Shown here piece by piece: positions 25,122-33,095 of a stretch of DNA of 40,943 nt. The translations under genes and the position numbers were made by a program. The stretch covers positions 1 through 40,943 of the forward strand of contig CAZJUQ010000043.1 in NCBI GenBank assembly GCA_964549335.1, written 5' to 3'. The notes under the pieces are model-generated. The model searched no databases, was not told the origin of the DNA, and saw only the letters and a program-made list of their open reading frames with translations. This stretch comes from Sulfidibacterium sp964549335. Its GTDB lineage: Bacteria; Bacteroidota; Bacteroidia; Bacteroidales; F082. The stretch's first letter is position 1; each line of letters begins with the position of its first letter.

Positions 25122-26390
25122 ATGGCTGAAATCTTTAAATTCGGAGGTGCACTGTTGAATGATGCCAACGGTGTTAAACGCATGTATCAGATTGTTTCAA
25201 ATTATCGAAAACCCCCATTTGTTATTGTAGTTTCCGCCCTCGGCAAAACCACCAACGCCCTCGAAAATATTCTCTTTTCACTGGAAAACAATGACGTTTC
25301 AAAAGCCAATTTTCTTTTGGAACAACTCAAAACAAAACACTTTACAATTGTTGACACCTTATTTGACGGAATGAATAAAAACAGTATCTTTTCGATGCTT
25401 GACCGGTGTTTCGACAGATTGAAAAACTCATTGGAGAATTTGCCCGACGATATATTCAGAGCATACGATACCGTTGTAAGTTTCGGCGAACGATTGGCGA
25501 CAACAGTAATAGGTGAATATTTAAGAGCAAATGGTATTAAAGCGAAAAATATCGACTCTTCCGCGGTTATCATTACCGACTCAAATTTTACTTCGGCGAG
25601 TATAGATTGGGATAATACATGTAAATCGGTAAACGAAAATATTTCACCTTTATTGGAAAAAGGATATACTGTAATCGTACAAGGATTTACAGGCGCCGAC
25701 CGGCAAGGAAGGCCAACCACATTGGGCCGCGAAGGTTCCGACTTTACAGCCGCGGTAATTTCAAAATGCCTCAATGTTAATGAACTTACCATATGGAAAG
25801 ATGTTCCCGGTTTTATGAATTGCGACCCGAAAATTTTCGATGATGCCGTTCAATTGATGAATCTCTCTTATCACGAAGCAATAGAACTGGCATTTTACGG
25901 CGCTTCGGTGGTACATCCCAAAACCATTCAGCCTTTGCAATCCTCAAACATCATTTTGAAAATAAGGGATTTTTATGACTTGAAAAGAGAACCTACGATA
26001 ATATCAAACAGTATTGCCGGCGACAGTACTATTCCGAAAATTATAGTTAAGAAAAATCAATGTTTACTGAGTATTTCTTCAAAAACGCTTTCCTTTATCG
26101 CCGAAGAAAACATTAAAGATATTTTCGACATCTTCGGCAAACACAAAGTACACGTCAACATGATGCAAAATAGTGCCGTAAGTTTTTCGGTATGTTTCGA
26201 TAAAAACGACGAAAAATTGCAAATGTTGTTAAACTCGCTGTCAAAACTTTTTACCGTAAAATACAACTCCGGGCTTACGCTTTACACCATAAAAAATGCC
26301 GGCGATAAAATGTTTCAACATTTTACCGCCGGCAAAACCGTTTATCTCCTTCAAGAGAGCAGGAATACCCTGCGCTTTCTTGTTAAATAA
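25122..26390 (+). CDS. Aspartate kinase
   Basis: The 422-residue protein has the amino-acid kinase fold opening with KFGGALLNDANGV (family usual KFGGTSV), VIVVSALGKTTN, VVSFGERLATTVIGEYL, VQGFTG and GRPTTLGREGSDFTA, then GASVVHPKTIQPL. The C-terminal 120 residues carry regulatory ACT-like segments (LLSISSKTLSFI, VHVNMMQNSAVSFSVCF). It catalyses ATP-dependent phosphorylation of aspartate, the first step to lysine, threonine and methionine. The last portion (KTVYLLQESRNTLRFLVK) is somewhat shorter than in some homologues. It stands alone and converges on the protease gene with two bases between stop codons. Confidence 0.92.
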   Translation: MAEIFKFGGALLNDANGVKRMYQIVSNYRKPPFVIVVSALGKTTNALENILFSLENNDVSKANFLLEQLKTKHFTIVDTLFDGMNKNSIFSMLDRCFDRLKNSLENLPDDIFRAYDTVVSFGERLATTVIGEYLRANGIKAKNIDSSAVIITDSNFTSASIDWDNTCKSVNENISPLLEKGYTVIVQGFTGADRQGRPTTLGREGSDFTAAVISKCLNVNELTIWKDVPGFMNCDPKIFDDAVQLMNLSYHEAIELAFYGASVVHPKTIQPLQSSNIILKIRDFYDLKREPTIISNSIAGDSTIPKIIVKKNQCLLSISSKTLSFIAEENIKDIFDIFGKHKVHVNMMQNSAVSFSVCFDKNDEKLQMLLNSLSKLFTVKYNSGLTLYTIKNAGDKMFQHFTAGKTVYLLQESRNTLRFLVK

Positions 26391-26392
26391 AC

Positions 26393-28486
26393 CTATTTGA
26401 CAACAATCTTTTTGTCGGTTTTTCCTTTGTCGCTAACAATGCTCAAAAGGTAAACTCCTTTGGCTTGGTTACTCAAATCGAAAGATTTGTTGTAGTGTCC
26501 GTTAAATCCTTCCACTCTGTCGCTTTTAATTACCTGACCTCTCATATTCATGAATTTTACCTCAAGGTAGGTGCTCTTTTCGAGGTCGAACGACACATTT
26601 ACCTTACCGTTTGAAGGATTTGGGAAAACGGTCAGGTTGTCATAGCTGCTTGCCTCTTTTACACCTACTCCGTCGATTGTATAGTCGAGCGACCAACCCT
26701 GATCCTTCACCGAACTATTTGTATTCCATGTCATGAATACGGTGTTTGTAGTTATCTCCAACGGGTCGGGTAACTCGTGGCCTGAGTATTGGGCAACCAT
26801 TTGATTGGAACCGTTATAGATTTTAAGGTAATCGTGATCCTTTTCGGTTAAAAACTCCGTGAAATCGAGAGTATATTTAACACCTTCGGGATTTTGAATT
26901 ATAAATACGCACGTTGTGCTGTTGTTGTAATAAAATTCACCACTGCCGTCGGTAATGGTTCCGGTGGGTTCGCTGAATGTATTGGAACCGCTGCACCATG
27001 TAGGAGAGGTGGTTGAATATTCAGCTTTAAAGCCTTGTTCCGTTCCGGTAGCTATAAAAGTTACAAGAACTTTGTTGTTGTTAAGGGTAACGCCTGAGGG
27101 CGGAGGATTTTGTCCTTGAGTATATTTGGCAACAACAGGGTCGTTTGTCGAAGGACCGTCGTAAATGGTTATTGTATCGCCGGCACCAATCTCAAATGTT
27201 GTAAAATATACTGTTATGCTTGAGATGGAATCGTATTGGGTTTGGGGGCTTATGAGCCACGAAGCGTTTGTTCCGGCAGGATAATTTTCAACGGGACCAC
27301 TGCCGTCGGTAAACGAGCCGGCAAGGGTTGTCAAAGTATCCATTCCCGATGCATAATAGGGATATGCGGCATCTCCGGGATATATGTTTCTAACCATTGC
27401 CTGATTGCTGTGGAAACCTCCCACATCCGAAAGTGAATAAAATCCGTTTGAAGAACCGCTCCAGCCGAAATTAAAATGATAAAGATTGGGGCTACCCAAT
27501 TGGTATCCGTCACATACAAAGGCATGTCCTCCGTCGCTGCTTCTTCCCGAATAGTATAAAGGTTTGCCGTCGTCGATATTGTCCTGAATCATATTTTCCC
27601 AAGTTGAAAGGGGATAATATATTTTTTCCAGATATTGAGCCGAGCCGGAGTAGTTGAAATAGTTTATCAGTGCCGTCGGAACATCTTGGCTGAAAGCTCC
27701 CGAACCGTCGGGGCTGTAATTCATCCTTACCGATACTCCGGCATGAAAACTAATCAGGGCTACCTCCCAAGGATAGTTGTTGCTGATAACGTCGGTCATT
27801 CCGTCCCAAAGGTAAGTGGTGTCGAAATTTGCGGAAATAACACCGTAAGGAGCTTGATAGTATTGCCTGCTACCCGTACCTTGGTTGGGATATCGCCAGT
27901 AAAACATAATTTGAGACATGGCCGTTGCAACACAACCGGCATAAACATGACCGCCGGGACCGGCTTGATCTTCAGGACAATCGTAATTATACGGGTCGTC
28001 TTGATTCCACAAACAGGTGAGCAAAGGTGAAACATCACGTTCGCCCCTTAATGAAAGATTTCGCCAATCGCCGGTGTACTCCTGCCATTGGGCTGCCACT
28101 TCGTTTGTCTGCTCTATTTTGTTTTGGCGTGCATATACAATTTGGTCAACGTAGTTTTGCATCCAACTTTTAAAGGAGGGAATCTGTTCCGAAGGCGCCG
28201 GGAATTGTCCGTCGGGATTATATCCTATTATCGGTGTCATTACATCGTCGGCAGAAACAACAACCCAACCTTTGTCAAAATTTACAACGTAATAGGCGTC
28301 AGATACCAAATAACTCTCTTTGATGTTAATGTCATAATAGTCGGCTCCGTTGCCGTACTGGTTAATTTTTTGATAATAAAAATTTACTGCTGTCTTTTCG
28401 GCGGTCGATTTGCTGACTTTTGCAGCAAAAACGTTAAATGCTACCGAAACAAGCATTACCAGTGTGAGTAAAAGATTCTTTTTCAT
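26393..28486 (-). CDS. Secreted C10 (streptopain-like) cysteine protease with CUB-like and T9SS sorting domains
   Basis: The start is set at ATG 28486 (MKKNLLLTLVML), four codons inside the longest frame, giving a clean signal peptide and 697 residues. An inhibitory prodomain (Spi-like, GWVVVSADDVMTPIIGYNPDG) precedes the C10 catalytic core: nucleophile Cys185 in VYAGCVATAMSQI and His321 in DGGHAFVCDGY, with FNFGWSG. After this come two similar CUB-like domains (about 385-490 and 500-610, each with IYDG/IYNG and an FxS/T-rich end). The last 75 residues, FPNPSNGKVNVSFD to GVYLLSIVSDKGK, form a type A T9SS C-terminal sorting domain. It is likely a secreted or surface-attached protease exported through T9SS. 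Relatives include streptopain and PrtT. Confidence 0.92.
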   Translation of the reverse strand: MKKNLLLTLVMLVSVAFNVFAAKVSKSTAEKTAVNFYYQKINQYGNGADYYDINIKESYLVSDAYYVVNFDKGWVVVSADDVMTPIIGYNPDGQFPAPSEQIPSFKSWMQNYVDQIVYARQNKIEQTNEVAAQWQEYTGDWRNLSLRGERDVSPLLTCLWNQDDPYNYDCPEDQAGPGGHVYAGCVATAMSQIMFYWRYPNQGTGSRQYYQAPYGVISANFDTTYLWDGMTDVISNNYPWEVALISFHAGVSVRMNYSPDGSGAFSQDVPTALINYFNYSGSAQYLEKIYYPLSTWENMIQDNIDDGKPLYYSGRSSDGGHAFVCDGYQLGSPNLYHFNFGWSGSSNGFYSLSDVGGFHSNQAMVRNIYPGDAAYPYYASGMDTLTTLAGSFTDGSGPVENYPAGTNASWLISPQTQYDSISSITVYFTTFEIGAGDTITIYDGPSTNDPVVAKYTQGQNPPPSGVTLNNNKVLVTFIATGTEQGFKAEYSTTSPTWCSGSNTFSEPTGTITDGSGEFYYNNSTTCVFIIQNPEGVKYTLDFTEFLTEKDHDYLKIYNGSNQMVAQYSGHELPDPLEITTNTVFMTWNTNSSVKDQGWSLDYTIDGVGVKEASSYDNLTVFPNPSNGKVNVSFDLEKSTYLEVKFMNMRGQVIKSDRVEGFNGHYNKSFDLSNQAKGVYLLSIVSDKGKTDKKIVVK

Positions 28487-28530
28487 AAATAAATACATTT
28501 ATATTACTGAATATTGAAATATATGGCTGG

Positions 28531-28538
28531 CAAAAATA
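28531..28538 (-). promoter_or_regulatory. -7-like element of the C10 protease gene
   Basis: Reads TATTTTTG on the minus strand, 44 bases before the chosen ATG, leaving a leader of about 40 bases. No well-placed -33 box. Confidence 0.4.
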
Positions 28539-28823
28539 AGTTTTTTCATCTTACAAAAAAAACTTTTTTAATCAACCCTTGTACAATTCTATCTAAATGA
28601 CAGTATCCCTCTTGATTGAGTTGCCATAACGGTTCTGTTTTTTTTCGTTTTCAAACCATTAATATTTTAATATTCCATGATTTGTGACTTAATGATATTT
28701 TGGGTACATCACTGAATTGTGCCGCTTGCAGTGAATTTTACCTGATAAATTCAATTGTAGGTTCAATAAGTCTATTTGTTTATTTCAATGCGGTTAACGG
28801 AAACAAAGGCAAATAACTGTTAT

Positions 28824-28857
28824 TTTGTAACAAAAAAGGAAATATTTACTATTTTTG
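28824..28857 (+). promoter_or_regulatory. Promoter of the acyl-CoA ligase with palindrome at -33
   Basis: TTTG (28824-28827), 22 bases, then TATTTTTG (28850-28857), close to TTTG-N19-21-TAnnTTTG. The -33 box lies inside the dyad TTTTG-TAA-CAAAA (28823-28835), a possible regulator site. Confidence 0.5.
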
Positions 28858-28888
28858 GTAAAAAAATTTTTAAAAAAAAGATACAGCT

Positions 28889-30526
28889 ATGTTACAATTT
28901 CCCGATTATTCTTACGATTACCAATTGTTAATAAAGCACATTTTCGGTAAAGCCATGGATTGGGCACCCGGTCAACAAATTTTTTACCGCGACAAATTCA
29001 GTTACACTTACAAAGAGTTTGAAAAACGTGTTAAAAGGCTTGCCAACCTGTTGACAAGAATAGGTGTAAAAAAAGGCGACGTCGTTGCCGTAATGGATTG
29101 GGACAGCCCACGCTATCTCGAACACTATTTTGCCGTACCCATGATAGGTGCTGTGCTCCATACCGTTAACATACGTTTGTCGCCCGAGCAGATGCTTTAT
29201 ACCATTAACCACGCCGAAGATAAAATAGTGGTGGTTCATAAGGACTTTTCACAGCTCATAAAAGCATTGGCACCCAATTTCGAAACCGTTAAAAAAATAA
29301 TATACATTGACGACGGAGATAAGGATTTTAAACCTGAATTTGATACAATCGGCGAATACGAAGAGCTTTTGAAAGAGGAAAACAGCGAGTTTGATTTTCC
29401 CGATTTCAGCGAAAACACCATTGCCACCCTCTTTTACACCACCGGTACAACAGGCAATCCCAAGGGTGTCTATTTTACTCACAGACAACTGGTTTTGCAT
29501 ACCATTACCGAAATGGCAGCATTAAATGCCGTAAGGGAACCTGTTACATTCAGTGCCGATGATGTTTATATGCCCCTGACACCCATGTTTCATGTTCATG
29601 CATGGGGAATACCCTACATGGCAACATGGTTGGGGGTAAAACAGGTATATCCCGGAAGGTACGACGAGATGATAGTGAAGTTGCTTTTGACACACAAAGT
29701 TACAATATCGCATTGTGTTCCCACGATTTTGCAAATGATTGTCGGAAACCCCGAAACGGAAAAGTACGATTTTTCAAACTGGAAGGTGGTAATAGGAGGT
29801 TCGGCACTTTCGAAGGGGCTTGCCGAAAAGGCATACAGAAGAAAGATAAAGGTGATGACGGGTTACGGCATGTCGGAGACGGCACCGCTGCTTACTTTGG
29901 CCAACCTGAAACCTGATATGGAGAACCTTTCGCAAGAGGAGGAGATAGACGTTGTTACCCGTACCGGATTCCCGGTTCCTTTTGTCGATATGAAAATCGT
30001 TGACGCACAAGGAAACGAAATGCCCAGGAACAAAGTGGGCGAAATTGTTGTGCGTGCCCCCTGGCTCACCAAAGGATATTTCAAACTCGAAGAAAAATCG
30101 AAAGAGCTGTGGAGGGGAGGCTGGTTGCATACCGGAGATATTGCTTACCGCGACGATGAGGGATATTTTAAAATTACCGACAGATTGAAAGATGTTATTA
30201 AAACCGGCGGCGAATGGATATCTTCTTTGGAACTCGAAAGTATGATAAGCCAATGCAAATCCGTTAAACAGGTTGCCGTTATAGGTGTTCCCGACGAAAA
30301 ATGGGGCGAACGTCCGGTAGCCGTGGTTGTGGTTGACGGAAACCTTGAGGAGAGTGCGGCAGGCGAAAATTGTAAAAATACTTTGCAAACATTTGTTGAA
30401 GCTGGCCGTATTGAAAAATGGGCTATCCCCGATAAGTTTATCGTAGTTGATGAAATACCTAAAACAAGCGTCGGAAAGATAGATAAAAAGCTCTTGCGGA
30501 AGATGTACGGCGAAGGGAAGCTGTAA
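28889..30526 (+). CDS. Fatty-acid/medium-chain acyl-CoA ligase (AMP-forming)
   Basis: The 545-residue adenylate-forming enzyme has the A3 motif FYTTGTTGNPKG (about 182-193), A5 GYGMSETAP, A7 TGDIAYRDDEGY and A8 DRLKDVIKTGGEWIS, and the C-terminal catalytic lysine in KTSVGKIDKK. The overall pattern fits fatty-acyl-CoA synthetases (FadD3/AlkK-like medium-chain type), which activate a carboxylic acid to acyl-AMP, then acyl-CoA. Chain-length preference cannot be read from the sequence. It is monocistronic, with its own promoter, and converges on the SDR gene. Confidence 0.9.
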   Translation: MLQFPDYSYDYQLLIKHIFGKAMDWAPGQQIFYRDKFSYTYKEFEKRVKRLANLLTRIGVKKGDVVAVMDWDSPRYLEHYFAVPMIGAVLHTVNIRLSPEQMLYTINHAEDKIVVVHKDFSQLIKALAPNFETVKKIIYIDDGDKDFKPEFDTIGEYEELLKEENSEFDFPDFSENTIATLFYTTGTTGNPKGVYFTHRQLVLHTITEMAALNAVREPVTFSADDVYMPLTPMFHVHAWGIPYMATWLGVKQVYPGRYDEMIVKLLLTHKVTISHCVPTILQMIVGNPETEKYDFSNWKVVIGGSALSKGLAEKAYRRKIKVMTGYGMSETAPLLTLANLKPDMENLSQEEEIDVVTRTGFPVPFVDMKIVDAQGNEMPRNKVGEIVVRAPWLTKGYFKLEEKSKELWRGGWLHTGDIAYRDDEGYFKITDRLKDVIKTGGEWISSLELESMISQCKSVKQVAVIGVPDEKWGERPVAVVVVDGNLEESAAGENCKNTLQTFVEAGRIEKWAIPDKFIVVDEIPKTSVGKIDKKLLRKMYGEGKL

Positions 30527-30549
30527 CTCCCCCACGTGCAGGACACACT

Positions 30550-30566
30550 GTACAATAATGTTGTAC
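30550..30566. terminator. Hairpin between converging acyl-CoA ligase and SDR genes
   Basis: GTACAA pairs with TTGTAC around a five-base loop in the 52-base gap. It is symmetric, so it could end transcripts from either side, but no T-run follows. Confidence 0.3.
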
Positions 30567-30578
30567 CACTTGGTTAAA

Positions 30579-31277
30579 TCAAGGGGTGCTTAGCGATACC
30601 GGAAGAATTTTACCGTTGAAGTATTTATGTCCGTTAAGGGCAAAATCAGCAATAAACTCAGCCATTTGGCCCGCCGTTAAAGGTGCTTTGTATCCGGGAA
30701 ATGCCGATGCCAACATCTCTGTTTGTACCGCTCCGAGGGCTAATGCGTTAACCTTTATTCCTCTCTCTTTAAATTCTTCGGCCATTGACTCCGTAAGTAC
30801 GGCAACAGCACCTTTTGCGGCACTGTACAACGAAAGACCTTTAAACTTGGCACTTCCCTGAAATCCACCCATACTGCCGATATTTACAATATGGCTATTG
30901 GTATTCATAATTTTCAATAGTGTTTTTACCGTCTTAAAAACACTTTTTACATTTACCGAAAATATGGCATCAAAATCTTCATCGTCAAAATCTTCGAAAT
31001 TTTTCACTCTCAACAAACCCGCATTGTTAATAATAATATCAATATTATTGAGCTTTTCTCTCACAAACGGCAACAGTTGATTTTCATAATCACCGTTTGA
31101 CAAATCGAATCCGAGTGTAAATATTTCGCCTTTTAAACTTTCCGGCGACTCTTCCCGTATCTTCAAACCTGTTGTGTTGCGGGCTACAGCAACAACATTG
31201 TTTCCGGAGGCACTAAAAATTTTTGCAAGTTCAAAGCCTATGCCCCTGCTTGCTCCGGTTATCAGTACATTTTTCAT
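30579..31277 (-). CDS. FabG-like short-chain dehydrogenase/reductase
   Basis: The 232-residue SDR has TGASRGIG (7-14), NNAG (84-87), Ser135, Tyr151 and Lys155 in YSAAK. It is shorter at the C-terminus than typical FabG (about 245 residues), and AVQTEM replaces the usual PGxxxT. It follows acpS by nine bases. Neither sequence nor context gives the substrate; the linkage to acpS hints at acyl-chain chemistry, which is inference. Confidence 0.8.
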   Translation of the reverse strand: MKNVLITGASRGIGFELAKIFSASGNNVVAVARNTTGLKIREESPESLKGEIFTLGFDLSNGDYENQLLPFVREKLNNIDIIINNAGLLRVKNFEDFDDEDFDAIFSVNVKSVFKTVKTLLKIMNTNSHIVNIGSMGGFQGSAKFKGLSLYSAAKGAVAVLTESMAEEFKERGIKVNALALGAVQTEMLASAFPGYKAPLTAGQMAEFIADFALNGHKYFNGKILPVSLSTP

Positions 31278-31286
31278 TGAACCATT

Positions 31287-31670
31287 CTATTTTTCCAAAA
31301 CCACAAAAGCCGTTGCGGTATCCTTTACATGTGAGATGGAGAGGTGTATTTTCGATATTTTATTTTTGGTAACAAATTCCAAAACCTTTCCCGAGGTATA
31401 AATGCACGGTTTTCCCAATTTGTTGTTGAATACCTCGATTTCGGTAAATTCCATTCCGTAGCGGTAACCGGTGCCGAGGGCTTTAAAAAATGCCTCTTTT
31501 GCCGCAAAACGTGCCGCATAACATTGAAATCTTACATTATTGTTTTTTTTCCCGTCACAATATTTGCGTTCGTTTTCGGTAAACAATTTATGCAAAAGCC
31601 GAATGTTTTTGCCGATGCTCTGTTCAATACGCTTTACCTCGATGATATCGTTACCTATTCCGAAAATCAA
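31287..31670 (-). CDS. acpS: Holo-[acyl-carrier-protein] synthase AcpS, TTG start
   Basis: The enzyme transfers 4'-phosphopantetheine from CoA to the serine of apo-ACP. From the TTG at 31670 the product is 127 residues, starting MIFGIGNDIIEVKRIE, exactly the family N-terminus with the metal-binding Asp8, and later RFAAKEAFFKALG with Glu59 and a closing SHVKDTATAFVVLE. Longer frames starting at 31733 run through a strong terminator and add 21 unrelated residues, so they are rejected. The gene lies in a kbl-acpS-SDR series, but the terminator separates it from kbl, so an unseen promoter or partial read-through is expected. Confidence 0.88.
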   Translation of the reverse strand: MIFGIGNDIIEVKRIEQSIGKNIRLLHKLFTENERKYCDGKKNNNVRFQCYAARFAAKEAFFKALGTGYRYGMEFTEIEVFNNKLGKPCIYTSGKVLEFVTKNKISKIHLSISHVKDTATAFVVLEK

Positions 31671-31689
31671 AACAACCCGTTTATGTGTT

Positions 31690-31736
31690 AAAAAAAAAGG
31701 ATTGCCTTTGCACATGTTTGTTTGCAAAGACAACCC
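31690..31736 (-). terminator. Strong intrinsic terminator after kbl
   Basis: On the minus strand GGGTTGTCTTTGCA pairs with TGCAAAGGCAATCC: a 14-position stem including G-T wobbles around a 10-base loop, followed by nine T. It lies 14 bases after the kbl TAG. Confidence 0.8.
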
Positions 31737-31749
31737 TCTGCATTTTATT

Positions 31750-32940
31750 CTACTTTAAGACACCGAGTTCTTTACCCACTTTAGTAAAAGCTTCAATGGC
31801 TTTGTCGAGATGCTCTTTTTTATGAGCTGCGGACAGTTGCACCCTGATACGTGCTTGCTCTTTTGGAACCACGGGATAATAGAAGCCTATTACGTAAATG
31901 CCTTCGTCGAGTAATCTGGAAGCCATGTCCTGCGACAGTTTGGCATCGTAAAGCATAACTGCACATATTGCCGAGTTTGTGGGTTTAATATCAAATCCGG
32001 CATTTACCATTTTTTCCATAAAATAATCGGTGTTTTTGTGCAGGCGGTCTTGCAATTCGTTGGTTTCACTCATCATGTCCATCATTCTTATACCTGCATT
32101 AACCACCATTGGCGGGAGCGAATTGGAAAAGAGATAAGGTCGTGAACGTTGGCGCAGCATCTCTATTATCTCTTTTCGTCCCGTTGTAAAACCTCCTATG
32201 GCGCCTCCGAACGATTTGCCGAGTGTTCCGGTTATCAAATCTATCCGTCCGAAGATGTCGAAGTGTTCGCTAACTCCTCTTCCCGTTTTTCCGACCACAC
32301 CTGCAGAGTGACTTTCGTCAACCATAACCATGGCGTCGTATTTTTCGGCAAGTTCCACCATTTTGTCAACAGGAGCCACGTTGCCGTCCATCGAAAATAC
32401 CCCGTCGGTAACAATAATGCGGTAACGGTCGTTTTGAGCGAGTTTCAGTTGCTCTTCGAGGGCTTTCATATCGGCGTTGGGATAGCGGTAACGTTTTGCT
32501 TTACACAAGCGTACACCGTCGATGATGGAGGCATGGTTCAGGCTGTCGGAAATTATTGCATCCTCTTCGGTAAAAAGGGGTTCGAATACACCGCCGTTGG
32601 CATCAAAAGCAGCGGCATACAATATTGTGTCTTCGGTATGGAAAAAGTCGGCAATTTTTTTCTCCAAAGTTTTGTGCAAATCGGTGGTGCCACAAATAAA
32701 ACGTACCGACGACATTCCGTATCCGTGCGTGTCCAAACCCTCTTTTGCCGCCTTTATCAACTCGGGGTGATTGGAGAGTCCGAGATAATTATTGGCACAA
32801 AAATTCAACACCTTTTTGCCGTCTTCAAGTTCAATTTCAGCTCCTTGCGGACTGACAATTATGCGTTCCTCCTTATAAAGACCGGCTTCCCTGATATCTT
32901 TGATTTCTTTAATTAAATGATCTTTAAATTTTCCGTACAT
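31750..32940 (-). CDS. kbl: Glycine C-acetyltransferase (2-amino-3-ketobutyrate CoA ligase)
   Basis: The 396-residue PLP enzyme closely matches E. coli Kbl throughout: KEERIIVSPQGAEI, NFCANNYLGLSNHPELI, SVRFICGTTDLHK, DALNHASIIDG-type SDSLNHASII, VDESHSAG with PLP-pairing Asp208, and TGTLGKSFGG with the PLP lysine at 242. It cleaves 2-amino-3-oxobutanoate with CoA to glycine and acetyl-CoA, the second step of threonine degradation. Threonine dehydrogenase is not adjacent. Its own -7 box and a strong terminator flank it, so it is probably a single-gene transcript. Other alpha-oxoamine synthases (BioF, Spt) are less likely given the near-full alignment. Confidence 0.95.
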   Translation of the reverse strand: MYGKFKDHLIKEIKDIREAGLYKEERIIVSPQGAEIELEDGKKVLNFCANNYLGLSNHPELIKAAKEGLDTHGYGMSSVRFICGTTDLHKTLEKKIADFFHTEDTILYAAAFDANGGVFEPLFTEEDAIISDSLNHASIIDGVRLCKAKRYRYPNADMKALEEQLKLAQNDRYRIIVTDGVFSMDGNVAPVDKMVELAEKYDAMVMVDESHSAGVVGKTGRGVSEHFDIFGRIDLITGTLGKSFGGAIGGFTTGRKEIIEMLRQRSRPYLFSNSLPPMVVNAGIRMMDMMSETNELQDRLHKNTDYFMEKMVNAGFDIKPTNSAICAVMLYDAKLSQDMASRLLDEGIYVIGFYYPVVPKEQARIRVQLSAAHKKEHLDKAIEAFTKVGKELGVLK

Positions 32941-32982
32941 GATTGATTTTTTTTATGGTTTCAAAAAACTTAACAAACTGCT

Positions 32983-32990
32983 CAAAAGTA
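32983..32990 (-). promoter_or_regulatory. -7 element of kbl
   Basis: Reads TACTTTTG on the minus strand, 42 bases before the ATG. A TTG 19 bases further upstream (33010-33012) could serve as a partial -33 box. Confidence 0.45.
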
Positions 32991-33067
32991 GTAAAAATAC
33001 AGTTTAGACAAGAAATAAATTTCAAAATCAAATAGTGTAATAGGGGGGTGGTTCAAATGAAATTTTG

Positions 33068-33075
33068 TAGGTTTG
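33068..33075 (+). promoter_or_regulatory. -7-like element of the glutamine synthetase gene
   Basis: TAGGTTTG lies 20 bases before the ATG at 33096 and inside the longest possible frame, arguing for the internal start. No clear -33 box. Confidence 0.35.
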
Positions 33076-33095
33076 TCGCCCAATTTTTTACGGAT

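Larger units (their letters stand above)
28499..28888. other. Divergent intergenic region between protease and acyl-CoA ligase
   Basis: This 390-base AT-rich gap contains promoter elements for both neighbours (28531-28538 minus, 28824-28857 plus) but no gene I can support. A short AT-rich near-palindrome around 28660-28676 has no clear role. Confidence 0.5.

Noticed and set aside
29774..30535. 253-residue minus-strand frame
   Set aside because: Antisense shadow of the acyl-CoA ligase, which has a full set of motifs.
31671..31733. Longer AcpS start (MSLQTNMCKG)
   Set aside because: Runs through a strong terminator hairpin and adds residues outside the family.
31750..32940. Serine palmitoyltransferase or BioF instead of Kbl
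   Set aside because: Alignment with Kbl is close along the entire length, including the N-terminal KEERII segment and the RQRSRPYLFSNSL stretch.
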